Source: Limnohabitans sp. JirII-31
GTDB taxonomy: Bacteria > Pseudomonadota > Gammaproteobacteria > Burkholderiales > Burkholderiaceae_C
Direction of reading: 5' to 3'
DNA length: 64,000 bases
Assembly: GCF_002778315.1 (NCBI RefSeq)
Contig: NZ_NESA01000001.1
Location: 372,001 to 436,000 of the forward strand
How positions within the stretch are numbered: the stretch's first letter is position 1; the number at the start of each line of letters is the position of its first letter. Under the pieces are notes generated by a model. It was not told the DNA's origin and did not search any database. It saw only the letters and a list, made by a program, of their open reading frames with translations. This document shows, one piece after another, positions 39,898 through 49,351 of the stretch. A program made the translations under genes and the position numbers.

Positions 39898-40209
39898 CTA
39901 GCGGCGGCTGATCAGCAAGCCCACAACCAAACCAATGCCAGCGGCAATGCCAACCGACTGCCATGGGTTTTCATGCACAAACTCATCGGTGGCATGGCCT
40001 GCCGCTTTGACTTGGGCCACCGCAGCATCTTGCAGATGCTGCAACTCGTCTGTGGCTTGGTGCAGACGCGCTTTCACGCGGGAGCGAACACCCTCTGCGT
40101 GATCGCCCACCTGATCGGCAGTCATGCGCAGCAACTCTTCAGCGTCGGCAATCACGGTACGCAGGTCGCTCATCAATCGGTCTTTGTCCGCTGTCTTTGT
40201 GTGAAACAT
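39898..40209 (-). CDS. ElaB/YqjD/DUF883 membrane-anchored ribosome-binding protein
   Basis: A 103-residue DUF883 protein. A long amphipathic coiled region (DLRTVIADAEELLRMTADQ) is followed by a C-terminal tail anchor, ENPWQSVGIAAGIGLVVGLL, ending ISRR, the standard pattern. E. coli homologues tie inactive ribosomes to the membrane in stationary phase. ATG 40209 has a strong GGAGG site, fixing the start 24 codons inside a longer open frame. Confidence 0.88.
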   Translation of the reverse strand: MFHTKTADKDRLMSDLRTVIADAEELLRMTADQVGDHAEGVRSRVKARLHQATDELQHLQDAAVAQVKAAGHATDEFVHENPWQSVGIAAGIGLVVGLLISRR

Positions 40210-40316
40210 GAGAAGCCTCCGTGGCGGTTTAAAAACTTCAATATAAATGATCAGTGATGTCTTGTGTTTGATACGTGTCAAGCGATAGTGTGATCTTTCC
40301 GGTGTAGGCTAGAGCC

Positions 40317-41915
40317 ATGAGTCAAGAACCTGTTGATGTCTTGCCGGGTGAACCTATGCCTGGCAACCATGCCCCGTCTTCTCCCATGGCTTTGCGTCGC
40401 GTGGCCATTGATACCTACCACGAGAACGTCGTGTACTTGAACCGCGACTGTGCGGTGTATCGAGCGGAAGGTTTTCAAGCGCTGTCCAAAGTGGAGGTGC
40501 GTGCCAACGGAAGAAAAATATTGGCCACGCTCAACGTGGTGGACGACGGATCTATTGTGGGCTGTGGCGAAGTGGGCCTGTCTGAAGATGCCTTTGCGCA
40601 AATGGGTGTTGACAACGGGCACACAGTCTCCGTATCTCAGGCCGAACCCCCAGAGTCGATGGGTGCCTTGTTTCGCAAGATCAATGGCGAGCGGTTGAAT
40701 AAAAACGATTTTTTGGCCATCGTGCGTGACATTGCGCATCACCACTATTCGAAGATCGAGCTGACCGCTTTCGTAGTCGCCACCAACCGAGGTGAGATGG
40801 ACCGCGATGAGGTGTTTTATTTGACCGACGCGATGGTGGCGTGCGGCCGTCGTCTGGATTGGCGCTCCAACCTGGTGGTCGACAAGCATTGCATTGGCGG
40901 CATTCCTGGCAACCGAACCTCGATGTTGCTGGTGCCCATCGTGGCTGCGCACGGCATGTTGTGCCCCAAGACCTCGTCACGTGCCATCACATCCCCTGCG
41001 GGCACGGCGGACACCATGGAGGTGTTGGCCAATGTGGAGTTGCCGTTTGACCAGTTGTCCGACATTGTGCGAGATCACCATGGCTGTTTGGCCTGGGGGG
41101 GCACGGCCGATTTGTCACCTGCCGACGATGTGCTGATTTCAGTGGAGCGGCCTTTGTCGCTCGATTCGCCAGCGCAGATGGTGGCCTCCATCTTGTCAAA
41201 GAAGATTGCGGCGGGTTCGACCCATTTGGTGTTGGATATTCCCATCGGGCCCACGGCCAAGGTGCGCTCCATGCCCGAGGCACAGCGCTTGCGCCGACTG
41301 TTTGAATATGTGGCGTCGCGTATGCATTTGTCTTTGGACGTGGTGATCACCGACGGTCGGCAACCGATTGGTTTTGGCATAGGCCCTGTGCTGGAAGCGC
41401 GCGATGTGATGCGTGTGTTGGAGAACGACCCACGCGCCCCGAACGATTTGCGACAAAAAGCCCTGCGCTTGGCCGGGCGGCTGATCGAGTGTGACCCCGA
41501 TGTGCGTGGTGGCGAAGGCTTTTCGATTGCCCGCGATATTTTGGATTCTGGCCGCGCACTGTCTTGCATGAACGCCATCGTCCAAGCGCAAGGCTCCAAG
41601 CACTTCAACCACAACCAACCGAAATTGGGCGCCTTGACTTTTGAGGTGCTGGCTCACGCCAACGGTGTGGTGACAGGCATCGACAACCTGCACATCGCAC
41701 GGGTGGCCAGATTGGCCGGCGCACCCAAAGTGCAGGGCGCTGGGGTTGACCTGGTTCGCAAGTTAGGCGATGCCGTGTCGATGGGTGACGTGTTGTACCG
41801 CGTGTATGCCGACTTCAGCACCGATCTCGAATTTGCCCGGCAACTCAGCAACAAGTTCAGTGGTTACACCGTGGGTGGCGTTGAAGACTTGCCACATGTC
41901 TTCGTGGAGTTCTGA
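40317..41915 (+). CDS. thymidine phosphorylase family protein (AMP phosphorylase-like)
   Basis: A 532-residue protein of the thymidine/AMP phosphorylase family with an extra N-terminal domain of about 95 residues, as in archaeal AMP phosphorylases, which turn AMP and phosphate into adenine and ribose 1,5-bisphosphate. The phosphate-binding region [16 protein letters not shown] near residue 190 and [19 protein letters not shown] near 225 are intact. The stop overlaps the next gene's start (TGATG), coupling it to a PRPP-synthetase-like enzyme. Substrate (pyrimidine nucleoside or NMP) is not proven. Confidence 0.85.
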   Translation: MSQEPVDVLPGEPMPGNHAPSSPMALRRVAIDTYHENVVYLNRDCAVYRAEGFQALSKVEVRANGRKILATLNVVDDGSIVGCGEVGLSEDAFAQMGVDNGHTVSVSQAEPPESMGALFRKINGERLNKNDFLAIVRDIAHHHYSKIELTAFVVATNRGEMDRDEVFYLTDAMVACGRRLDWRSNLVVDKHCIGGIPGNRTSMLLVPIVAAHGMLCPKTSSRAITSPAGTADTMEVLANVELPFDQLSDIVRDHHGCLAWGGTADLSPADDVLISVERPLSLDSPAQMVASILSKKIAAGSTHLVLDIPIGPTAKVRSMPEAQRLRRLFEYVASRMHLSLDVVITDGRQPIGFGIGPVLEARDVMRVLENDPRAPNDLRQKALRLAGRLIECDPDVRGGEGFSIARDILDSGRALSCMNAIVQAQGSKHFNHNQPKLGALTFEVLAHANGVVTGIDNLHIARVARLAGAPKVQGAGVDLVRKLGDAVSMGDVLYRVYADFSTDLEFARQLSNKFSGYTVGGVEDLPHVFVEF

Positions 41916-42808
41916 TGGCCGACAGCACGTGTTTGTTGTATTTCGAAGATGAGGCGAGAGCTGCCTTGCACTTGGCCGATGTTGCAGGCATGGTGCCGCA
42001 ACTGGTGCAGCGTCACCGTTTTCCAGATGGCGAACTCAAACTGCGTCTGCCTGCGACCTTGCCTTCTCGGGTGGTGGTGTTGCGCAGCTTGGCGTATCCG
42101 AATGAAAAACTGGTCGAGCTGATGCTGACTGCCGACACCGCACGCGAACTGGGTGCCCAGCACCTCACACTGGTGGCCCCTTACTTGGCCTACATGCGTC
42201 AAGACATTGCCTTCGTGCCGGGTGAAGCCGTGAGCCAGCGCATTGTGGGACGTTATTTGGCGTCCATGTTTGACGCCTTGGTCACCGTGGACCCGCATTT
42301 GCACCGTATCGCCAGTTTGGACGAGGTGATGCCTGGCTGCACAAACACCGTGCTCAGCGGCGCGCCTTTGTTAGGCGATTTGATTGCGCAGCGTCGCACG
42401 CATCCGTTTCTGTTGGGCCCAGACAGCGAGTCCGCACAGTGGGTGGCTCGCGCTGCGGCCGCGCACGGCTTTGAGTTTGCGGCCTGCGAAAAAATTCGTC
42501 ATGGCGATCAAGCCGTTGAGATTGCCATGCCCAACATCGATGTGCGTGGACGCGCCGTGGTGCTGCTCGACGATGTGGCCAGCAGCGGTCGCACCCTGGC
42601 ACGCGCCGCGCAGCTGGCCTTGGCTGCTGGAGCGGCCAGTGTGGACGTGGCGGTGACGCATGCCTTGTTTGCGGGCGATGCTTTGTCGGTCCTCATGGCA
42701 GCCGGTGTCACCGAGGTCTGGAGCACCGACTGCATTGCGCACAGCAGCAATGCGGTCAGCGTGGCACCTGCGATTGCTCAGGCGCTGTCACGCGGGGGCC
42801 GTGCCTAA
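41915..42808 (+). CDS. ribose-phosphate pyrophosphokinase-like protein
   Basis: A 297-residue PRPP-synthetase-like protein. Landmarks are RFPDGELKLRLP near residue 32, PYLAYMRQD near 90, VTVDPHLHRI near 128, and the PRPP-binding VVLLDDVASSGRTL near 210. It is shorter and more divergent than housekeeping Prs (about 315 residues), resembling class III/archaeal forms. Coupling to the AMP phosphorylase-like gene suggests a nucleotide-salvage or ribose-bisphosphate shunt. Its end overlaps a convergent methyltransferase by 21 bases. Confidence 0.85.
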   Translation: MADSTCLLYFEDEARAALHLADVAGMVPQLVQRHRFPDGELKLRLPATLPSRVVVLRSLAYPNEKLVELMLTADTARELGAQHLTLVAPYLAYMRQDIAFVPGEAVSQRIVGRYLASMFDALVTVDPHLHRIASLDEVMPGCTNTVLSGAPLLGDLIAQRRTHPFLLGPDSESAQWVARAAAAHGFEFAACEKIRHGDQAVEIAMPNIDVRGRAVVLLDDVASSGRTLARAAQLALAAGAASVDVAVTHALFAGDALSVLMAAGVTEVWSTDCIAHSSNAVSVAPAIAQALSRGGRA

Positions 42809-43660
42809 ACGAATCAGACCGTACAGCGGTCCCCCTGTGAACGGGGCTGTGAGCAACTCGGTGAGACAGCATGCCATGCCATAGGCTTCGGAGACACTGC
42901 GTTGCTCAAGCATTTCCAGCCCAGGAAAGGTTTGTACGAACTGCGGCACATGGCGCATGCCCCACATGAACTCTGCGCCTGTGTCTTTGACGCTTGGATG
43001 CAGGCAGGCCGTGCCGATACCCACCGGGGAGATGAAATCAAAAACGAACTCGGAGCCAGGCGGCGCGTTGTCACTGATTTCCTGCAACACCGCGTGTACT
43101 TGCGTCGGTTTCAAATACATCAACACGCCTTCACAAATCAGCAGCACCGGTCGGCCCCGCTTGCCTCGGGGCAGTTTCAGACGTCGCCACCAGCCCGGGC
43201 GCGCGATGTTGAGTGTCTGGTGCCGACAGTGAGGCGGCAGCACATGAAAAATTAGCTGTCGCAGTGTCATCACTTCGGGCAGATCGGCATCTAGCCAGCG
43301 GTTTCGGCCGTTGTCAAACCATTGGAAGTAGTTGGACAAACCAGCGCCCAAGTTAACGCCTTGGCTGTTTGGATGACGCCCAAAGAAGTCGAGCCCCATG
43401 CGCTTGATGGCCTGCGTGCGCCACAACACGTTGAGCACCGTCATCCAGTCATTCAGGTAGGTCTGAACGTTCGTGTGCAGGGCTTCGAGTACCTCATTCG
43501 CGCAGACATCGTGTGGGTCGAGTTGCGGAAACAAGCTGGCCCCTCTGGCCCGTGCTGCCAGCGGGATGAGCAAGGTGCTGGGAACTGCCCCCAGCTTTTG
43601 CCACGCCAAGTGATGTCCGGGGAGTTGCAAGGGGAAGTGTCCCTTTGATGAAAGCTCCAT
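42788..43660 (-). CDS. LCM/PPM-family SAM-dependent methyltransferase
   Basis: A 290-residue class I methyltransferase related to leucine carboxyl methyltransferases and polyketide O-methyltransferases. The SAM motif region is GVNLGAGLSNYFQWFDNGRN near residue 110. Acidic WLDADLPEVM and CEGVLMYLKPTQVHAVL are characteristic. The protein has no signal peptide. No biosynthetic cluster is adjacent, so the substrate is unknown. Confidence 0.8.
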   Translation of the reverse strand: MELSSKGHFPLQLPGHHLAWQKLGAVPSTLLIPLAARARGASLFPQLDPHDVCANEVLEALHTNVQTYLNDWMTVLNVLWRTQAIKRMGLDFFGRHPNSQGVNLGAGLSNYFQWFDNGRNRWLDADLPEVMTLRQLIFHVLPPHCRHQTLNIARPGWWRRLKLPRGKRGRPVLLICEGVLMYLKPTQVHAVLQEISDNAPPGSEFVFDFISPVGIGTACLHPSVKDTGAEFMWGMRHVPQFVQTFPGLEMLEQRSVSEAYGMACCLTELLTAPFTGGPLYGLIRLGTAPA

Positions 43661-43729
43661 TCTGACCAGGGGCCCACGGTGCCATATTGATTCATATCAA
43701 ATCAATAGAAGAGTCTGGCTTGGTCTGTG

Positions 43730-44545
43730 TCAGCGTTTGATGAACCGCAGGGTGAAGCGGTCGCTCTCGCCAATGGCTGTGTATTTTTGCCGGTCCTTGT
43801 CTTTCATACGGTAGGCGGGCGGCAAAGTCCAGACACCCTCTGGATAGTCTTTGGTGTCTTTGGGGTTGGCGTTGATTTCTGAGCTGGCGTCGAGCTGGAA
43901 GCCCGCTTGCTCAATCAGCGCAATCGCCAAGTCCTGGCGTACATAGCCCGAGGTGGTTTGTTCGGCCTGTGTTTGGTCGTTGCGCCCTCGGTGATCGACG
44001 ATGCCCAACACGCCACCGGGTTTGAGCGCCAGGTGAAAGGCTTTGAGGGATTCTTGCAACTCGTTGCGTGCCATCCAGTTGTGCAGGTTGCGAAAACTGA
44101 TGACCACGTCAACACTCCCTGCGGGCGCAATGGGGTGGTGGTCTGCTCTGAATTGGGTGACCTTCACCTGGTTGTACAAGGCGGGTTCGTCTTGGAGCCG
44201 TTTCAACAACTTTTGATGGTCTGCCAAGTATTCAGGCAGCGAGGCATCGCGATCTGCGGCAATGTACAAGCCTTTGTCTCTGAGCCAGGGGGCCAGAATT
44301 TCCAGGTAATAGCCGCTGCTGCCAGGCAATATTTCAACCACCGTGCTGTTGGGCTGAATGCCAAAAAATGCCAAGGTTTCAGCCGGGTGGCGAAACGGAT
44401 CGCGCACCACATTGCCCGATGAGCGGTGGGGGGCCGACAGCAAGGGCCGAAAGCTGTCTGGTGAGACTGTGTCGGCCAGGGCGGCCCCGCACAGAAGACT
44501 CACCAGTGCGCAGAGTTGACCGATGGATTTGAAAAATCTAACCAT
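43730..44545 (-). CDS. exported predicted methyltransferase (COG4798-like)
   Basis: A 271-residue protein with a Sec signal peptide (SIGQLCALVSLLCGAALA) and a methyltransferase-like fold: VVEILPGSSGYYLEILAPWL near residue 70, VVISFRNLHNWMARNEL near 150, and FHLALKPGGVLGIVDHR near 170. Periplasmic proteins of this kind are known only as predicted methyltransferases, and how they would obtain SAM outside the cytoplasm is unclear. ATG 44545 gives a proper signal peptide; a longer open frame upstream does not. Confidence 0.75.
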   Translation of the reverse strand: MVRFFKSIGQLCALVSLLCGAALADTVSPDSFRPLLSAPHRSSGNVVRDPFRHPAETLAFFGIQPNSTVVEILPGSSGYYLEILAPWLRDKGLYIAADRDASLPEYLADHQKLLKRLQDEPALYNQVKVTQFRADHHPIAPAGSVDVVISFRNLHNWMARNELQESLKAFHLALKPGGVLGIVDHRGRNDQTQAEQTTSGYVRQDLAIALIEQAGFQLDASSEINANPKDTKDYPEGVWTLPPAYRMKDKDRQKYTAIGESDRFTLRFIKR

Positions 44546-44552
44546 GTGCAAC

Positions 44553-45536
44553 TTAATCGAGTTTGATGTTTGCCGACTTGATGAGCTTGGACCACTCCAC
44601 CAAGTCTTCGCTGATTTGTGTGGCAAATTCTTCCGGTGTGTTGGCCACAGGCTCCATGGCGTCGGCATAAATACGCGCCTGAAACTCAGGGCGCTTGATG
44701 ATGGAGGCCACGTCGTCGTGGATTTTTTTCACCAACTCTTTGGGCATGCCAGCCGGGCCCATGAAGCCATACCAGGCGTCGATGCGAAAGCCGGGCAGTG
44801 TTTCGGCAATGCTGGGCACCTGTGGCATGGCTTTGGAGCGCTTGGCGCTGGTCACTGCAATGGCTTTGAGCTTGCCGCTCTTGGTCAGTTGAATAGAAGC
44901 CGTGATGCCGCCAAAAATCAAGGGCACGTGGCCTGCCATCACATCGTTGACACCTTGACCAAAGCCTTTGTAGGGCACGTGTGTGATGTTGACATCTGCC
45001 ATGTGCTTGACCATTTCCATGGACAGATGCTGTTGCCCGCCTGCACCCGATGAGGCGTAGGTGATTTTGCCGGGCTGCTGCTTGGCCATGGCAATCAGGC
45101 TCTTCATGTCATTGGCAGGGAAATTGGGATTGGCCAACAGCACAAAAGGTCCTGTGGCCGCGTTGATGATGGGCGTGAGATCTTTGGTGGCGTTGTACGG
45201 AATGTTGTTGAACAGATGCGGTGCGATGGTGATGGTCGCGTCGGCGGCAAACAGCAAGGTGTAGCCATCGGGGGCGGACTTGGCCACAAAGTCGGTGCCA
45301 ATCGTGCCACTGGCGCCAGTCTTGTTTTCAACCACGACAGATTGTTTCCACAAGTTCGAGAGCTCTTGCGACAAGATGCGTCCGTAAATATCAGGCGTGC
45401 CACCGGGCGGAAACGTGACGATCACTTTCACAGGCTTGTTGGGGTACGACTGTGCGAGGGACAAAGATGGGGCGAGGGCCAAGGCACAGAGCGCAGCCCA
45501 GCTCAAACACAACAACCGACGGCAAGATTTTTTCAT
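44553..45536 (-). CDS. Bug-family tripartite tricarboxylate transporter receptor
   Basis: A 327-residue Bug protein with a Sec signal (RLLCLSWAALCALALAPSLSLA). Landmarks include PNKPVKVIVTFPPGGTPDI, VVENKTGASGTIGTDFVAK and HVPYKGFGQGVNDVMAGH. The start could be 45536 or the preceding ATG three bases away. It is eight bases upstream of the exported methyltransferase gene, suggesting one transcript, although a functional link is not obvious. Confidence 0.88.
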   Translation of the reverse strand: MKKSCRRLLCLSWAALCALALAPSLSLAQSYPNKPVKVIVTFPPGGTPDIYGRILSQELSNLWKQSVVVENKTGASGTIGTDFVAKSAPDGYTLLFAADATITIAPHLFNNIPYNATKDLTPIINAATGPFVLLANPNFPANDMKSLIAMAKQQPGKITYASSGAGGQQHLSMEMVKHMADVNITHVPYKGFGQGVNDVMAGHVPLIFGGITASIQLTKSGKLKAIAVTSAKRSKAMPQVPSIAETLPGFRIDAWYGFMGPAGMPKELVKKIHDDVASIIKRPEFQARIYADAMEPVANTPEEFATQISEDLVEWSKLIKSANIKLD

Positions 45537-45756
45537 CACGAACTCTCAGTCCATTCAAGGTGGGGGGCAAACAAGTTGCTGATCCTAAAACACGCGCAGG
45601 CGAGGGCGGTGTCGCCATGGCGCTTGGCCCCCATCTTGGTTTGGACACCCACACTAGGTTCGCTGGCGAACAGACTGCACATGTCCCCGCCTTTACTGTC
45701 GGGCCACAGAGTCAGCAGTTGGCACTGGCGCGCTCTCAGGGCGTTGCAATACCAGC

Positions 45757-46317
45757 ATGGAGAAATACGTGGTCACACAAATCAAAAGCTCAGACATTCG
45801 CAAAAAACCGAAGGTCTCAACACCCAAGAGCACCCCAAACCGCGGCCCACGTCGGACAGTGCCCCTTGAGGATGACTTGCAAGACGCCGCGTACACCGAG
45901 GCGCATCGCCCAGCCCAGCCAGACCGCTTAGCGGCTGGCGCAACGCCTCGGCTCAGCCACTTGGTTGCACGTGGCAAAGACTTGGTGTCGGGTGACGCCA
46001 CCTCAGTGGCCACGGCTGCGGCCATCGTGGTGGGGGCAGCCTTGATTGAGGTGGAACTCATTCCTGGCCTGATCATTGGTGCCGGTGCGGTGTTGCTGAG
46101 CAAATTTTTTCCTGAAATGGGCGACTACGTGCGTCCCGCCATCAAAGGTGCCATACGTGCAGGCTTTGCCATGACGCAAAAGGCACGGGAAGTGATGGCG
46201 GAGACCAGTGAGCAAGTGCACGACTTGGTGGCTGAAGTGATGCTGGAAGAAAAGCATCCCCAAGCCACCCAGAAGACGCCGCCAAAGCCAGCCAGCGCTG
46301 CCGTGCCAAAGGCTTGA
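45757..46317 (+). CDS. DUF5132 family protein
   Basis: A 186-residue protein. After a basic, likely disordered N-terminus, the segment SVATAAAIVVGAALIEVEL followed by IPGLIIGAGAVLLSKFFP forms a hydrophobic hairpin characteristic of DUF5132. A soluble helical C-terminus follows. The next gene begins one base after the stop, and with the P-type ATPase the three form an operon. Such DUF5132/HMA-like/ATPase sets recur in bacteria; the metal is unknown. No clear ribosome site precedes the ATG. Confidence 0.75.
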   Translation: MEKYVVTQIKSSDIRKKPKVSTPKSTPNRGPRRTVPLEDDLQDAAYTEAHRPAQPDRLAAGATPRLSHLVARGKDLVSGDATSVATAAAIVVGAALIEVELIPGLIIGAGAVLLSKFFPEMGDYVRPAIKGAIRAGFAMTQKAREVMAETSEQVHDLVAEVMLEEKHPQATQKTPPKPASAAVPKA

Positions 46318-46318
46318 T

Positions 46319-46930
46319 GTGCCGCAGACCGACCACAGGGCCGTGCGCACGGTCCGCATTGCGCACCATGTGCCTGGTCGCATGCGGCTCAAGGTGTTGG
46401 GAGTTCGCGCAGAGCCAGAATTTTTTGCGACGGTTCAACACGTGATCGCTGGCTTGGAGGGAGTCGACAAGGTGCGCGTGAATGCGGCATCGTCGAGCAT
46501 CGTGATCGACTACAGCCCGGCTGACACGGTGTTTCACTTCCGCCTGCAAGACGATCCAGATGTCAACAGTTGGCTCAGCCTACAAGGCGATGATGCCTTG
46601 CTGGCGGGCATTGACGAGGCAGTGGTCACCGGTTCACACTATTTGGCACAGCATTCGCGTTTGGCTGAAGACTTGGTCTCGGGCGCAGAACAACTGGATG
46701 TTCGGTTGCGCCGTGCAAGCGACGGTTATCTGGATCTCAAGCTGTTGTTGCCATTGCTGTTTGCGGCGGCCACTTCGATGCGTCAGGCACGTGGCAGGGG
46801 CACACCCATGTGGCTGAGTCTGGGTACTTTTGCGTTCAACACCTTCATCTCGCTGCACCGCAACCGCATCTATGCACCGGTGGTCAAGGTTGTGTCAACC
46901 GGCCTTGCGCATGCACGAACCAAACCTTAA
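46319..46930 (+). CDS. HMA-like domain membrane protein
   Basis: A 203-residue protein starting at GTG 46319. Its first 70 residues resemble a heavy-metal-associated fold (RIAHHVPGRMRLKVLGVR, then VIAGLEGVDKVRVNAAS) but lack the CxxC metal-binding pair. A hydrophobic C-terminal region (LKLLLPLLFAAATSM and MWLSLGTFAFNTFISLH) suggests two membrane spans. The same HxxPGRxR motif begins the next gene. It overlaps that gene by 20 bases. Confidence 0.75.
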   Translation: MPQTDHRAVRTVRIAHHVPGRMRLKVLGVRAEPEFFATVQHVIAGLEGVDKVRVNAASSSIVIDYSPADTVFHFRLQDDPDVNSWLSLQGDDALLAGIDEAVVTGSHYLAQHSRLAEDLVSGAEQLDVRLRRASDGYLDLKLLLPLLFAAATSMRQARGRGTPMWLSLGTFAFNTFISLHRNRIYAPVVKVVSTGLAHARTKP

Positions 46931-49049
46931 CGCCAGCCTCGCGCTGACTCGTGCGAGCTACCAGGTATTGCATGAAATGCCAGGGCGCTGTCGCATCCGC
47001 GTGGCCCGTCTGCGCATGGATGCCACCGTGCGTGAGCGCATCAGCGAGCGCTTGACCCACAGCGCCTTGGTGTCGAGCTTTCGTCTCAACCCCGCGTGCG
47101 ACTCGGTCACCATCGAGCATCTGGGGCAACTCGACGCGCTGTTTGACATGCTCTTGCAACCCCTTGTGATATGCGTCACATCGCCCGACAAGCAGACGAC
47201 AGAGATCCAAAGCACACAAGGTGAAGCCAACCCGTTTCGTGCCATGGCTTGGGCCAGCACGGCCTTTGTGCTGGGGCCAGCAGGCGGCTTTGGCTTAGAC
47301 CTGTTGTTGATCGTGCTGACCGGTTTGCCTATTTGGCGTCGTGCCGTGAGCACGATGGTCAACGAGCGCCGCTTGAATGTTGATTTCTTGGATGGCCTGG
47401 CCTTGGCCATTGCGGTGCTGCGCCGCCAGCCACGCACAGCTGCCTTGATGGCGATGATGGTGCACCTGGGCGATGTGGTGCGGGAGCTGACCGCACGTCA
47501 ATCGCGTGGCCACATTCGTGAGTTGCTTGATTTCCAGACTGTGCAAGCCCGGCGCCTGGAGGCTGATGCCAGCGTGACGCTGATTGCAGCGCAAGCACTG
47601 CGTTGCAACGACATGGCGCTCATGCTGGCAGGCGACTTGGTGCCTGCTGACGGCATGATCAGCAGCGGCTTGGCCTCGGTGGATCAGCGCCACATCACGG
47701 GTGAGTCGGTGCCCGCCACGCGCCGTGTGGGTGACATGGTGTTTGCGGGCTCATCCATTGTGGAAGGCGCCATCACCGTGCAGGTCACGGAAGTCGGTGC
47801 TGCCACGGTGGTGGCCAAGATCGTGCAGGTCATTGAATCGGCCCCTGTGGGTGAAACGCGCATTCAAAACTATGCCGAACAGTTTGCCGACCGACTGGTG
47901 GCACCGCTATTAGGTGTGAATGTGGCCATGCTGGCACTCACCGGCAATGTGGACCGCTTCATGTCTATGGCCATCGTCGATTACGGCACTGGCATCCGGG
48001 TGGCGGCCCCCACCAGCATTTTGTCGAGCATGACGCGCGCTGCACGGCAGGGCATTTTGATCAAGAGTGGCCACCATGTGGAGCAGTTGGCCACGCTGCG
48101 CGGCATGGCTTTTGACAAGACGGGCACCCTGACTTGCGGCCATCTCACAGTGCTGGATGTGCGGCCCATGCATGCGCGCATGAGCGCCGACCGCGTGCTG
48201 CAACTGGCCGCTGCGGCGGAGACCCAACTGCGCCATCCGGTGGCACGCGCCTTGGTCTTGCATGCCGAGCGCACGCGCGGGCTTACCTTGCCGCTGTGCG
48301 ACGACGTTCAGTTCATCATTGGCATGGGGGTGACTGCGGTGATTGCGCGCCAACGTTTGCATGTGGGCAGCGAGCGTTTTTTGCGCAGCCTGGGCATTGC
48401 CACGGGCAAGGCTGCCAAGTACTTGGCGGAGGCCGAGCGCCATGGCGACATTGCGCTGTTGGTCGCCTTGGACGACAGCTTGATCGGTGTCATTGCGTGT
48501 AGCGACACGCCCAGACCCGAAGCCCGCGCAGTGGTTGACGGACTCCGAGCGCGTGGTGTGCAGCACATTGTGATGCTGTCTGGCGACCGCGAAGGCGTGG
48601 CCCGACGCGTGGCAGAAAAAGTGGGCATTGACACGGTGTATTCAGAAATACTGCCGCACGACAAAGCCGAGATTGTCCGCACGCTGCGCCAGCAATACGG
48701 GCCGTTTGCCATGGTGGGCGACGGTGTGAACGACTCGCCCGCTTTGGCCCAGGCCGATGTGGGCATCTCGCTGGTCGATGGTGCCGACATTGCGCGTGCC
48801 GCAGCCGATGTGGTGCTGATGGAAGAGGGCTTGCATTTGTTGCTGCCCACCATGGACATTTGCCGCGACGGCATGGCCTTGGTGCGTCAAAACTTCAGTT
48901 TGATTGCAGGGGCCAACACCTTGGCTTTGGCGTTGGCGGTGCCCACCGGTCTCATGTCGCCCATGGCCTGTACGCTGCTCAGCAATGGCTCTGGGTTGCT
49001 GGCCACTCTCAATGCCATGCGCCCCTTGCTGGCTTCCAAGAATGGCTGA
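46911..49049 (+). CDS. P-type ATPase, heavy-metal type but without CPx motif
   Basis: A 712-residue P1-type ATPase. Core motifs are intact: TGES 263-266, phosphorylation site DKTGT 402-406, and GDGVND 603-608. The N-terminus (HEMPGRCRIRVARLR) is HMA-like without CxxC. In the membrane helix where metal pumps carry CPC or SPC, this protein reads D357-Y-G-T-G-I-R363, so the usual thiol ligands are missing. ATG 46911 overlaps the HMA-like gene by 20 bases; the frame is open further upstream. It may move a non-thiophilic metal or another ligand, with the two preceding proteins as partners. Confidence 0.85.
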   Translation: MHEPNLNASLALTRASYQVLHEMPGRCRIRVARLRMDATVRERISERLTHSALVSSFRLNPACDSVTIEHLGQLDALFDMLLQPLVICVTSPDKQTTEIQSTQGEANPFRAMAWASTAFVLGPAGGFGLDLLLIVLTGLPIWRRAVSTMVNERRLNVDFLDGLALAIAVLRRQPRTAALMAMMVHLGDVVRELTARQSRGHIRELLDFQTVQARRLEADASVTLIAAQALRCNDMALMLAGDLVPADGMISSGLASVDQRHITGESVPATRRVGDMVFAGSSIVEGAITVQVTEVGAATVVAKIVQVIESAPVGETRIQNYAEQFADRLVAPLLGVNVAMLALTGNVDRFMSMAIVDYGTGIRVAAPTSILSSMTRAARQGILIKSGHHVEQLATLRGMAFDKTGTLTCGHLTVLDVRPMHARMSADRVLQLAAAAETQLRHPVARALVLHAERTRGLTLPLCDDVQFIIGMGVTAVIARQRLHVGSERFLRSLGIATGKAAKYLAEAERHGDIALLVALDDSLIGVIACSDTPRPEARAVVDGLRARGVQHIVMLSGDREGVARRVAEKVGIDTVYSEILPHDKAEIVRTLRQQYGPFAMVGDGVNDSPALAQADVGISLVDGADIARAAADVVLMEEGLHLLLPTMDICRDGMALVRQNFSLIAGANTLALALAVPTGLMSPMACTLLSNGSGLLATLNAMRPLLASKNG

Positions 49050-49344
49050 TGTTCATATCTTGCGCAAGCATGCACTGGGCTTGCTGGCCATTCGAAAAAT
49101 TGCGTTCAGGTGGGCAGAGCTTGCGGAGGCCGAGTACGGCATGCGCTGTGTGTATCAGGAAGGCCGGGCAGCCGACGAATTGTTTTTTACTGGAGCAGGT
49201 GTGCAAGGTCACTTGGTAGCAACGCGCAGCAAATTAGAAATCAAGGTTGAACTTGGCATTTTGCTGCGTGCATTCAAATCGAGCATTGAACAAGAGATGG
49301 TGAAAAACATCGACGCGCTTCTTCCTGCAAAGTTGTCGAAGTAG
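49042..49344 (+). CDS. polyhydroxyalkanoic acid system family protein
   Basis: A 100-residue protein of the PHA_gran_rgn family (PF09650 type), found near PHA synthesis and granule genes. It opens MADVHILRKHALGLLAIRKIAF, then RWAELAEAEYGM, and ends EQEMVKNIDALLPAKL, all family-like. Its ATG overlaps the ATPase stop by eight bases, so it belongs to the same transcript. No PHA synthase or phasin is in the window. Confidence 0.83.
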   Translation: MADVHILRKHALGLLAIRKIAFRWAELAEAEYGMRCVYQEGRAADELFFTGAGVQGHLVATRSKLEIKVELGILLRAFKSSIEQEMVKNIDALLPAKLSK

Positions 49345-49351
49345 AGCGCGT

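Noticed and set aside
45452..45931. A 159-codon plus-strand open frame before the DUF5132 gene
   Set aside because: It overlaps the Bug gene on the other strand and the true DUF5132 frame, and has no recognisable protein pattern.
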